Positions 17,404-25,635 of a DNA stretch of 64,000 bases are shown here, one piece after another. The stretch spans positions 62,001 through 126,000 of the forward strand of contig CAYRYD010000005.1 in the NCBI GenBank assembly GCA_964428345.1. The letters are read 5' to 3'. Origin of the DNA: JABDMH01 sp964428345. Its GTDB lineage: Bacteria; Bacteroidota; Bacteroidia; Chitinophagales; Saprospiraceae. The notes under the pieces are model-generated. The model saw nothing but the letters and a program-made list of their open reading frames with translations, ran no database searches and had not been told where the DNA came from. Position numbers and translations under genes: made by a program. Within the stretch, counting starts at the first letter, position 1, and each line of letters opens with the position of its first letter.

Positions 17404-17997
17404 TTATCCGATGGAGACAAGAACCATCGAATAAATCAATCCTGCGTGTTGCCGGGAAAATGCTCGCAGGTGGGCTATTGCCCGGTATACCGTATTGATG
17501 GCTACCTGACGCCGGATGTTCATTACCCTTGCTATATCGGAATATTCCATATTTTCGAAATAGCGGAGATAGATAGCCTGCTTCATTTTAACCGGTAATT
17601 TCTGCAGGGCGTTTTGCAACAGATGGTTTTTGTTTTGCTGCAATTCCTCATCGATCCATTGCTGTTCAGCATTGACTTCTTCTGACAGGTCCCGGTCGCT
17701 AAGATCCTCAAGACTAAGGAAATATTTTTCCCGGCAAGAGCTTTTTATTTTATTGCGCAGAGCGATCATCAGATACTGCTTCACATGCGTGACCGGGGGG
17801 AGCCTGGCTTGATTTACCCAAAGCTGAAAAAACAGATCCTGGAGGCAATCCTCCACTTTTTCCTTGTCGCTACATAAGAGAAACCCATAACCGTACAGGT
17901 TGTCTGCATAAGCGAGAAAGAGCTCTGACAAAGCCTCCTTACTCCCTTTTCTTAATCGAGTCCAGCAAAGACGGTCTCTTTCAGCAAGGGCATGCAT
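17404..17997 (-). CDS. ECF RNA polymerase sigma-70 factor
   Basis: A 197-residue protein with region 2 (YADNLYGYGFLLCSDKEKVEDCLQDLFFQLW split over residues ~25-56) and region 4 with a helix-turn-helix (LPVKMKQAIYLRY, then YSDIARVMNI) near residues 130-180. It belongs to the Bacteroidota sigma factors partnered with FecR and SusCD transporters, and presumably activates the downstream transporter operon. The C-terminal ~20 residues are hydrophobic (AGLIYSMVLVSIG), slightly longer than usual and possibly membrane-associating. Confidence 0.9.
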   Translation of the reverse strand: MHALAERDRLCWTRLRKGSKEALSELFLAYADNLYGYGFLLCSDKEKVEDCLQDLFFQLWVNQARLPPVTHVKQYLMIALRNKIKSSCREKYFLSLEDLSDRDLSEEVNAEQQWIDEELQQNKNHLLQNALQKLPVKMKQAIYLRYFENMEYSDIARVMNIRRQVAINTVYRAIAHLRAFSRQHAGLIYSMVLVSIG

Positions 17998-18185
17998 TTG
18001 ATCATTTGGTGTAAATAGATTAATTGCAGTAAAATACTTATTTATTTGATAAGAATCAAACTTTTATCCGGTGCACTTTGGATAACCGGATGCAGGCAGT
18101 GTACATTTCTTTTACTTCGGGAGCGTAAGTTGTGCAGATTTTTAGTTGAAATGTACACCAGGCAACCACAGCAGAATAGCTGCTT

Positions 18186-18392
18186 TCAGGATTCGGTATT
18201 TTGTTCGATAACCAACCTGGCATCTTCCGCTTCGAGGGGCGAAACATATATCTCGACATCACCAATTCGGAATTCGTCGTCTTTTTGGTCAAGCATCACC
18301 GGATGCAGTTGATGGTTCTCCAACAATTGCCTGATAATCTCCGCTTTATACTCTTCATCGGTCCGGTAGACTAAAATCCATCCTTCTTCCAT
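18186..18392 (-). CDS. DUF2007-family small protein
   Basis: A 68-residue protein from the ATG at 18392 (a start at 18416 adds eight residues that do not look conserved). It starts MEEGWILVYRTDEEYKAEII and fits the DUF2007 putative signal-transducing domain, a ferredoxin-like fold in which helix-strand pairs follow the motif AEIIRQLLENHQLHPV. The domain is related to a PII-like fold and the function is unknown. It is transcribed in the same direction as the yheT gene group upstream, but 200 nt away. Confidence 0.75.
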   Translation of the reverse strand: MEEGWILVYRTDEEYKAEIIRQLLENHQLHPVMLDQKDDEFRIGDVEIYVSPLEAEDARLVIEQNTES

Positions 18393-18591
18393 AGTATGTA
18401 TATTTGTTTTGATCATAAATGTACTAAATCATGTACTTCGAGCAGGTTGACGAAGATCATGAACTTTCAGGATTTCGGTGGGTAAACCTTAAATAATTTT
18501 GACTGAAATATGGTGAACCTCTCCAAGAACCTCTGAAATAATCGCAAATCGTAGATAAGCGGTTGATCATTGAATGGGGTTTTTGTTGTCC

Positions 18592-19557
18592 CTATGCGAA
18601 CTGATCCATAAATTGATGGGCACGGGTTTCGGTATAGGCCTCTTTCAGCCTGGGATACCAAAAGCCAACATGACCTCCATATCTTGGGGTCTCGAGATAG
18701 ACCTTGCGATGGTCCCGGCAAAGCTCGTAAGGATAACTGGGTGCCATCAGGAATGGATCATTGAGGGCATTGATAATCAGCGTGGGGATTTGAATGCCAT
18801 GGAGGTAATTCCGGGCCGAACCCTGTTTATAATAGACGTCGGCATTTTCAAAACCGGTTACCGCTGTAGTGAAGGTGTTGTCAAATTGTCTCCAGGTCTT
18901 CACGTTGTCAAACTCTTGCATTCTGATCAATCCCGGGAATTGCTGATCTTTATGGGCAAATTTGACTTTAAGGGCTTTCATGAAACGACGTGTATACAGC
19001 ACATTGTACCATTGATCCAATGCATGGGAGGATGATGCCAGATCACAGGGCACCGAAACCACTACCGCATTCCGGATCTTTTTGTGTACCCGGTCGGCAA
19101 GACTACCGAGGTATTTAAGTATGACATTGCCTCCCAGGCTGAACCCAGCCAGTGAAAGGCTGCGATATTGGTCTTCCTGGAGGATTCTATCGATCACAAA
19201 GCTCAGGTCACTGGTTTCCCCGTGATGATAAAGTTGCAGTCTACGGTTCATTTCGCCACTACAGGATCTGAAATTGATGCATAATACATCGATTCCACGT
19301 TGCTGCGCTGCGATAGTCATCCCCTTCATGTACTGGCTCTGGCTGCTTCCTTCCAAACCATGACAGAGTATCAGGAGGTGGTTTCCCTTGACTCTTGACC
19401 AGTCGAGGTCGAGAAAGTCTCCATCAGGCAGCTCGACCCGTTCCCGTTCGAAAGTTAAACCTTCGATCCGCCTGAACAAATAAGGGTAAATGGTCTCCAC
19501 GTGAGGGCCAAGAAAGCGAAAACCTGGTCTATACTTTTGCGTTTGCTCCAGAGGCAT
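18592..19557 (-). CDS. yheT: YheT-family alpha/beta hydrolase
   Basis: A 321-residue serine hydrolase of the YheT/ABHD1-3 group. Visible features: oxyanion region LILCHGLEGSS, nucleophile elbow AGFSLGGNVILKYLG, the NALNDPF segment with the acid Asp, and GGHVGFW with the catalytic His. Members act as esterases or lipases on short-chain or phospholipid-like substrates; the native substrate is uncertain. The gene follows the cyclase-family gene closely (6 nt), forming a three-gene minus-strand operon with the CBU_0592-like membrane protein. Confidence 0.88.
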   Translation of the reverse strand: MPLEQTQKYRPGFRFLGPHVETIYPYLFRRIEGLTFERERVELPDGDFLDLDWSRVKGNHLLILCHGLEGSSQSQYMKGMTIAAQQRGIDVLCINFRSCSGEMNRRLQLYHHGETSDLSFVIDRILQEDQYRSLSLAGFSLGGNVILKYLGSLADRVHKKIRNAVVVSVPCDLASSSHALDQWYNVLYTRRFMKALKVKFAHKDQQFPGLIRMQEFDNVKTWRQFDNTFTTAVTGFENADVYYKQGSARNYLHGIQIPTLIINALNDPFLMAPSYPYELCRDHRKVYLETPRYGGHVGFWYPRLKEAYTETRAHQFMDQFA

Positions 19558-19563
19558 GATCGG

Positions 19564-20217
19564 CTAAAATTTTGCAAAAGCCCTTACCGGGAAACTACCG
19601 GTACCCCTGATTCTGGGCGGGCAGGCGGTGAAGTAGAAATCTCTTGCCGGTAAGAGGTGTAACTGACACATATGTTCTACGATGGGAATGCCGGCTTCCA
19701 GCAATATGGAATGCACCGGTCTGGATTTTTGTGTGGTATCATCGATGTTGTATGAATCGATACCCACCAATTTTACTTTTTTTTCGCGAAGTAAAGAAGC
19801 CGACCGTGCGGTGATATATGGGTGTGGTGCAAAATAATGGTCAGTGCGCCAGAATTCAGACCAGCCGGTATGTATCAATACCGCTTTACCTTCCAGATCC
19901 TGTACTTCAAATGCATCGATATCAATGGCCAGCGATCGCGAGTAAGGCATATCGATCCGGATTCCCGGAAGGTCGGCAAGATCAGAAATGAAAAGCTCGG
20001 AGAAGTCTTTTCCATGCTCGTACCGGTGAAAAGGACAGTCAATATAAGTGCCCGTATTGCCAACCATGTCGATCCGGCCAATCTGAAAGGTGGTTTCCCC
20101 GTCGTACAGGGTCCGGGACTCCTCCCTCGCCAGATAGTCACAGATAATGGGTGCGGGTAGCCCCTGGTAAGTTGTCATCCCATCAACAATTGTATGACTG
20201 AGGTCGACGTATCGCAT
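19564..20217 (-). CDS. Cyclase/kynurenine-formamidase family hydrolase
   Basis: A 217-residue protein from ATG 20217, chosen because it gives the canonical MRYVDLSHTI start and overlaps the upstream stop as TGATG. The family hydrolyses N-formylkynurenine or related amides or lactones with a metal bound by an HxGTHxDxPxH motif. Here this reads NTGTYIDCPFH, so two histidines are Asn and Tyr while the Asp, Pro and last His remain. The C-terminal region TACPPRIRGTGSFPVRAFA is typical. The natural substrate is not predictable. Confidence 0.82.
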   Translation of the reverse strand: MRYVDLSHTIVDGMTTYQGLPAPIICDYLAREESRTLYDGETTFQIGRIDMVGNTGTYIDCPFHRYEHGKDFSELFISDLADLPGIRIDMPYSRSLAIDIDAFEVQDLEGKAVLIHTGWSEFWRTDHYFAPHPYITARSASLLREKKVKLVGIDSYNIDDTTQKSRPVHSILLEAGIPIVEHMCQLHLLPARDFYFTACPPRIRGTGSFPVRAFAKF

Positions 20218-20474
20218 CAGATTTTTGGTTGTTTGGTCACAATCCGGTAGAGAGCGGTGATAGCAATCAGTGCCCATATTAAATTGACGAAAGCCGAGGG
20301 GAATGCTCCATACCAGGCCGTGTTAATCAGTAAAAAAATACTGCCAGTCAGATTAAGCCATTGATAAAACCTGGAATTGGCGTCAATCCGGTTGTTGCTA
20401 ACCAGGAAATAGGCCAATACCACTTCGACCGATCCGATCCAGCCTATGACTTCCACCAACCATTGCCACTGCAT
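20217..20474 (-). CDS. CBU_0592-like small inner-membrane protein
   Basis: An 85-residue protein with three hydrophobic segments (about 5-22, 40-57 and 60-78). It contains the features WIGSVEVVLAYFLVSNN and NLTGSIFLLINTAWYGAFPSAFVN seen in the small CBU_0592 family (also written as YgjV/SPW-like proteins of unknown role). Its TGA overlaps the start of the cyclase gene (TGATG), so translation is probably coupled. Function unknown. Confidence 0.7.
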   Translation of the reverse strand: MQWQWLVEVIGWIGSVEVVLAYFLVSNNRIDANSRFYQWLNLTGSIFLLINTAWYGAFPSAFVNLIWALIAITALYRIVTKQPKI

Positions 20475-20586
20475 AACTTTTTGAAGGCAAAAATATACAA
20501 TTCACCCTATTGTTTGATTTAGCCTCATGCCCGATCCGTTGGTTGATATTTTTACTATATTCCGGGCCTTAATTGAAAAATAAATT

Positions 20587-20949
20587 ATGAAATCAACATT
20601 GAATCTTTTACTGGTAACCCTGGTGCTTCTGACCGGTTGTGGTGGTGGAGGTGGAGAGACCAGTGAAAAAACGGATAGCGGCACCGATAGCAAGGAGGTT
20701 GCCACCGCTCCGGTAGATAACAAAGCTGCGGGTGAAAAGATCTTCAGGACCTATTGCATCACCTGTCATGGAATCGATGGAAAACTGGAACTCAACGGTG
20801 CCAAGGATTTGTCCATATCCGAAATCAGCATGGAAGAAAGAATAAACCAGGTGACCAACGGCAAAGGGTTGATGACACCGTTTAAAGGGATCCTGACTGA
20901 CGAACAGATCAGTCAGGTGGCGGAATATACGTTGGGCTTAAAGGAATAG
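20587..20949 (+). CDS. Monohaem cytochrome c lipoprotein
   Basis: A 120-residue exported protein. The signal ends in LLTGCGGGGGE, so it is probably a lipoprotein acylated at Cys18, followed by a low-complexity linker (Glu/Asp/Ser rich). The haem-binding CITCH motif is at about residues 57-61 and the axial Met is likely in GLMTPFKG. The fold length (~75 residues) matches class I cytochrome c (cytochrome cbb3/c6-like). It is a periplasmic or membrane-tethered electron carrier whose partner is not encoded nearby. Four nt after its stop begins anmK. Confidence 0.88.
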   Translation: MKSTLNLLLVTLVLLTGCGGGGGETSEKTDSGTDSKEVATAPVDNKAAGEKIFRTYCITCHGIDGKLELNGAKDLSISEISMEERINQVTNGKGLMTPFKGILTDEQISQVAEYTLGLKE

Positions 20950-20952
20950 CAA

Positions 20953-22064
20953 ATGCAGGTGTTGGGTCTTATGTCGGGAAGTTCATTGGACGGGTTGGAT
21001 CTTGCTCTGTGTGACTTCATGATTAAAAAAAAAATCCGGTTAGTATTGGCTGGAGATTTATTGTCAGTGAGACTATTTCCTACCCTCCAGCCTGGTATCA
21101 GGCGCTGAGAGATGCTCCGGGCCTTAGTGGTCATGAGTTGAATTTACTGGATAATCGTTTTGGCCTCTATATTGGTGAACTGGCTGCCGGGTTTTGTCAA
21201 GATCATGGGTTAAAACCCGACCTGATTGGATGGCATGGACACACGGTTTTTCATGATCCGGATCAAAGATCTACCTGTCAGATTGGGAATGGAGGTGCCG
21301 TAGCGGCCGTCACCAGACTTCCGGTGGTGACCCAGTTCCGGCAAATCGATCTTTCATTGGGTGGCCAGGGTGCTCCTCTTGCCCCCCTGGCTGATACGCT
21401 GTTACTTGAGAAAGCAGATTTCTATTTAAACCTGGGTGGTATCAGCAATATATCCTTTCACGATCATGATGGAGCCCTTCGTTCATTTGATGTCAGTCCC
21501 TGCAATCAGATATTGAATCTCCTGGCTGGTGAAAACGGTTATGATTACGATCCAGAAGGGTCCATTGCCGCGGGTGGGCAGGTTATCCAGGGTTTGTTGA
21601 ACAGGTTGAATCAGCTGGATTTTTATCAACTGTCCCCGCCAAAGTCCATCGACAACAATTGGATCATTAAAGAAGTATGGCCTTTGGTAAAGCAGGAGGA
21701 TGGCAGCGTGGCCGACAAATTGGCGACCTTTTCCCATCACATTGCCTGGCAGATTGCCCAGGTAATCATCAATCACTGCAGGAATCACCTCAATCCGACC
21801 ACAATTATGGTGACGGGAGGGGGTGCCTACAACAATTTTCTGGTCAATACGATAGGTAACTATCTGGAGCGGATCAATCATCAGATTTTGTTACCTTCCA
21901 ATCAGCTGATTGAATTTAAGGAAGCCGCTTTAATGGGGTTGATGGCTTACTTGTTTGTCAAAGGTTTGGAAAATGTCTTCTGTGATGTAACCGGCTCTAC
22001 GGAAGATCACATTGGAGGTTGTTTATTTCAGGCCCCTGGTAATCCCATGATTATCTATGCATAA
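20953..22064 (+). pseudogene. anmK: Anhydro-N-acetylmuramic acid kinase with a frameshift at an A10 run
   Basis: AnmK phosphorylates and opens 1,6-anhydro-MurNAc during peptidoglycan recycling. The N-terminus from ATG 20953 reads MQVLGLMSGSSLDGLDLALC, the ATP-binding start. After the A10 run at 21025-21034 the family sequence continues in the -1 frame: WRFIVSETISYPPAWYQALRDAPG, through WHGHTVFH, the LNLGGISN and VTGGGAYN motifs, to 22064. One extra A would restore a full-length protein of about 370 residues. The cause could be an assembly error, a mutation, or slippage at the A run; everything else is intact. The next gene overlaps by 8 nt. Confidence 0.85.
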
Positions 22065-23079
22065 ATCGTCCCGCATTCTGGTCACCGGTGCTACCGGTTT
22101 TATCGGGAGCTATATACTGCGCCTGCTGATTGACCGTGGCTACACCAATGTCCTGGCGGTCCGGCGGCCACATAGCAGAATGGACCTGGTGGTGCCTGTC
22201 ATTGAGCAGGTTCAATGGGTCGAAGTTGATATGCTGGACTGTCTGGGCATTTATGATCTGTTGAAAGGAGTCGATGCGGTAATACATGCAGCGGCCATGG
22301 TCTCCTTTGGGCGGAAAGATGCCGGTTTGTTGATGAAAGTCAATGTGGAAGGAACCGCCAACCTGGTCAATGCGGCATTGGAAAATCAGATCAGCAAAAT
22401 GGTTCATGTAAGTTCCATTTCGGTTTTTTCCAGGAAAAGCGGACTAAAAATTGATGAAGAAACCGGATTTGACTACAATGTACCCAATACCGGTTATGCC
22501 ATTTCAAAGTACAGGGCGGAGATGGAAGTGAGTCGAGCCGGTAGTGAAGGGTTGCCGGTGGCGATCATCAATCCATCACTTGTTTTGGGTAGCGGGTTTT
22601 GGGACCAGGGAACCGCCAGTCTGTTCAAGCGAATCTACCGGTACCTGAATATTTATCCCAAGGGTATCGATGGCTTTGTGGATGTACGTGACGTGGCTGA
22701 GGCCGCCGTATTGCTGTTGGAAAAACCGATTTTCAACGAACGGTTTATCATCAGTGGTGAAAATCGCAGTTACCGGGATGTTACGTCGATGATCGCCCGC
22801 GAATTAAACCGGACACCACCGTCAATCCCCTTAAACCCGGTCTTGCGCGAACTCGCACTCCTGCGTTCCTGGACGATGCGGTTATTGGGTGATAAGGAAG
22901 TGGTGACCCGGGGCAACCTGATTAACGCTCAGAAGGAAACGCATTTCGATACGACCAAATCCAGGGAAGTACTGGGTCTGAGATACCGGCCGATCGAAAC
23001 CACGATCCGCGAATCTTGTGCTCAGTTACAGGAAGCCGCACGGGATGGATTTAGGGCACGCTTTCTTCCATTTGACTAG
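22057..23079 (+). CDS. NAD-dependent epimerase/dehydratase (extended SDR)
   Basis: A 340-residue extended short-chain dehydrogenase. The Rossmann motif is TGATGFIGSY (residues ~10-19), the catalytic SS-Y-K set is VHVSSIS and YAISK, and the NPSLVLGSG and DVRDVAEA segments fit the family. Members act on nucleotide sugars or on dihydroflavonol/sterol-like substrates; the substrate is not predictable here. The start overlaps anmK by 8 nt, so it was probably expressed with it. Confidence 0.88.
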   Translation: MHKSSRILVTGATGFIGSYILRLLIDRGYTNVLAVRRPHSRMDLVVPVIEQVQWVEVDMLDCLGIYDLLKGVDAVIHAAAMVSFGRKDAGLLMKVNVEGTANLVNAALENQISKMVHVSSISVFSRKSGLKIDEETGFDYNVPNTGYAISKYRAEMEVSRAGSEGLPVAIINPSLVLGSGFWDQGTASLFKRIYRYLNIYPKGIDGFVDVRDVAEAAVLLLEKPIFNERFIISGENRSYRDVTSMIARELNRTPPSIPLNPVLRELALLRSWTMRLLGDKEVVTRGNLINAQKETHFDTTKSREVLGLRYRPIETTIRESCAQLQEAARDGFRARFLPFD

Positions 23080-23439
23080 TAACCAAATTCCATCCGCTTC
23101 CCGGTACAATAGCGGGCGGGTGATCTCTGAAATTTCATTCTCTCGACCTTTGTGCTCTTTTATACGAAGTCAGCAGCACTCGCTGAGATAATGTTGGACA
23201 ATGTCTGACCTATGGGAGAAATTTGAGCATATCCATCAATATTAAAGATTGATATGAATTATAAAATATTGATGGATAATATTTTACGGATAATATTTTT
23301 TAATTATTAAAAAAGATGCCGGGCACTTTGTCAAATATTAGGTAAAGTTCGGGTAAATACCTATTTTGAAAAAATTGACATATTACCGTTGTTGAAAGCA
23401 TTTTTTTGTTTTGACTGCAACCATAAAATCGAAATTAAA
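23080..23439. promoter_or_regulatory. Leader region of EF-G-like gene with long inverted and direct repeats
   Basis: This gap separates two plus-strand genes. It contains an exact 14-bp inverted repeat, TATCCATCAATATT at 23230-23243 and its complement at 23265-23278, with a 21-nt AT-rich spacer. A 12-bp direct repeat GGATAATATTTT (23274-23285 and 23288-23299) overlaps the right arm. A sequence GACCTTTG near 23155 resembles a -7 element with one mismatch to TAnnTTTG. The structure could be a protein-binding site or an RNA hairpin in a long leader. Role not known. Confidence 0.5.
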
Positions 23440-25566
23440 ATGACACTAGAGACTAAGAACATCAGAAATGTAGCATTATTGGGACATTCAGGCTGTGGCA
23501 AGACCACCTTTGCAGAAACGATGCTCTATGAATCGGGTACCATTTCCCGCAGGGGTACCGTGGAAGATGGAACAACCACCTCTGATTTTACCAACATTGA
23601 AAAGGAGCGCCAGGGATCATTGTTCAGTACTTTGATGCATGCCAACTGGAGAGGCAATAAAATTAACATTATTGATACCCCCGGATTGGATGATTTTGTA
23701 GGAGAAGTGATCAGTACTATGAAAGTAGTCGATACGGCAGTCATTTTGATCAATGCCAAGAATGGCGTTGAAGTGGGTACGGAGTTGATCTGGGAATACA
23801 TCGAAAAGTATCGCAAACCCGCTATGTTTGTGGTCAACCAGCTTGACCACGAAAAGGCTGATTTCGAGATCAGTCTGGAGCAGTTGAAGCAGCGGTTTGG
23901 AAATAAAGTTTTACCGCTGCAATATCCACTTAATGCCGGTACCGGTTTCAATACCATTGTGGATGCCCTGAGGCTTACCATGTATGTATTTCCGGAAGGT
24001 GGTGGAAAGCCTGAAAAGAAAGATATCCCGGACAGTGAGATAGGCCGGGCCCAGGAAATACACAATCAGTTGGTTGAAGCGGCGGCTGAAAACGATGAAG
24101 CCCTTATGGAGAAATTTTTTGAGGAGGGCTCACTTACCGAAGAAGAACTGGCCCAGGGTCTGACCCTCGCTATTGCCAGCCAGGAATTTTTTCCGGTATT
24201 CTGTTGTAGTGCGGTCAATAACATGGGCAGTGGCCGTATCATGGGATTCATCAATGATATTGCGCCTTCGCCGGATCATATGGAACCGGCACGGCTCACG
24301 GATGGAACTACCCTGCCCTGTGATCCTGCTGCTGATCCCAATATTTTCGTATTCAAGACCATGTCTGAGCCCAAGATTGGTATTGTTACGTATTTTAAAG
24401 TCTACTCCGGGACTCTAAAATCTGGCGATGAATTGTATAATGAACGCACCAGTACCGCCGAACGATTCAACCAGATTTTTGTCAGTAATGGAAAAATCCG
24501 GGATAATATTGATCAACTGGTGGCCGGTGATATTGGGGTCACGGTCAAGCTTAAAAATACCCATACCAACGATAGTCTGGGCATTAAGGGCAAGGTCAGG
24601 ACCATTGAGCCCATCCAGTTTCCGGAACCCCGGATCCGCACCGCGATCAAACCCCCGAGCAAGTCCGATCTGGAGCGACTGATGAAAGCCCTCCATGCGA
24701 TTCAGGAAGAAGATCCTACCCTGATTGTGGAGCAGTCGGCCGAACTAAAACAGACAATACTGCATGGCCAGGGGCAATTGCATCTCGACCTGATCAAACA
24801 CCGGCTTGAAATGAATAATGATCTCCACATGGAGTTTATCCGGCCCAGGATCTCCTACCGGGAAACCATCACCCGGGTTGCCAACGATTCCTACCGGCAC
24901 AAAAAACAGAGTGGTGGCGCTGGTCAGTTTGGAGAAGTACACATGCGAATTGAGCCGTATCATGAAGGCATGCCCAATCCTGCCGATCTTACGGTCAGAA
25001 ACGAAGACATAACCGAATTACCCTGGGGCGGTAAACTGGTGTTTTTATGGTGTATTGTTGGAGGTTCGATTGATGCCAAGTATTCCAATGCCATCAAGAA
25101 GGGAGTAATGATGAAAATGACGGAAGGTCCGCTGACCGGTTCACCCTGTCTCGATATCCGGGTTAGTGTCTATGACGGAAAGATGCACCCGGTCGACTCG
25201 AACGATATGGCCTTTCAACTGGCGGCAACCAATGTGTTCAAGCATGCATTTGAAAAAGCCGGACCCCAGATTCTTGAACCAATCCACGAGGTCGAAATCC
25301 TTTGCTCCGATGAAGTAATGGGCGATGTGATGGGAGATCTCCAGACCAGAAGAGCCATGATTATGGGGATGAGTGCAGAAGGACATTATCAGAAGATCAA
25401 AGCCAAGGTGCCCTTGGCTGAGATGTATCAATATTCCAGCACCCTCCGGTCGATCAGTCAGGGGAAGGCCAAGTTTAGCCGGAGATTCTCTGAGTTCATG
25501 CCGGTTACTCCCGAATTGCAGAAGCAACTGATCGCCGAATATCAGGCCGAACTCGAGGAAGCGTAG
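23440..25566 (+). CDS. Elongation factor G-like translational GTPase (EF-G paralogue)
   Basis: From ATG 23440 the protein is 708 residues (an upstream in-frame TTG 23389 is less likely). G-domain motifs are GHSGCGKTT (P loop), DTPGLDDF (G3) and NQLDHEK in place of NKMD (G4). Domain II (GIVTYFKVYSGTLKSGDELYN), domain IV (SGGAGQFGEVHMRIEP) and domain V (DVMGDLQTRRAMIMGMS) follow. The divergent G4 and short G' region match the EF-G paralogues common in Bacteroidota rather than canonical FusA. It may act in ribosome recycling or under stress. A large repeat-rich leader lies upstream. Confidence 0.88.
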   Translation: MTLETKNIRNVALLGHSGCGKTTFAETMLYESGTISRRGTVEDGTTTSDFTNIEKERQGSLFSTLMHANWRGNKINIIDTPGLDDFVGEVISTMKVVDTAVILINAKNGVEVGTELIWEYIEKYRKPAMFVVNQLDHEKADFEISLEQLKQRFGNKVLPLQYPLNAGTGFNTIVDALRLTMYVFPEGGGKPEKKDIPDSEIGRAQEIHNQLVEAAAENDEALMEKFFEEGSLTEEELAQGLTLAIASQEFFPVFCCSAVNNMGSGRIMGFINDIAPSPDHMEPARLTDGTTLPCDPAADPNIFVFKTMSEPKIGIVTYFKVYSGTLKSGDELYNERTSTAERFNQIFVSNGKIRDNIDQLVAGDIGVTVKLKNTHTNDSLGIKGKVRTIEPIQFPEPRIRTAIKPPSKSDLERLMKALHAIQEEDPTLIVEQSAELKQTILHGQGQLHLDLIKHRLEMNNDLHMEFIRPRISYRETITRVANDSYRHKKQSGGAGQFGEVHMRIEPYHEGMPNPADLTVRNEDITELPWGGKLVFLWCIVGGSIDAKYSNAIKKGVMMKMTEGPLTGSPCLDIRVSVYDGKMHPVDSNDMAFQLAATNVFKHAFEKAGPQILEPIHEVEILCSDEVMGDVMGDLQTRRAMIMGMSAEGHYQKIKAKVPLAEMYQYSSTLRSISQGKAKFSRRFSEFMPVTPELQKQLIAEYQAELEEA

Positions 25567-25593
25567 AAACTCTTCAAAAAGGGTCGATACGGT

Positions 25594-25615
25594 CCAAGGG
25601 GTCATGACCCCTTGG
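25594..25615. terminator. Perfect 22-bp palindrome between convergent genes
   Basis: The sequence centred on GGGGTCATGACCCC is a perfect 22-bp palindrome (arms CCAAGGGGTCA and its complement). It lies between the stops of the EF-G-like gene (25566) and the serine hydrolase gene (25636), which point at each other. No loop or T tract follows on either strand, so it is not a classical rho-independent terminator. It could be a cruciform, a protein site or a REP-like element. Confidence 0.4.
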
Positions 25616-25635
25616 AAGCCTTTGTGGTTTTCCGG

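Noticed and set aside
18186..18416. Start of the DUF2007 gene at 18416
   Set aside because: The eight extra residues look non-conserved; the ATG at 18392 begins the family pattern.
23526..24065. 179-codon minus-strand reading frame
   Set aside because: It is antisense to the G domain of the EF-G-like gene.
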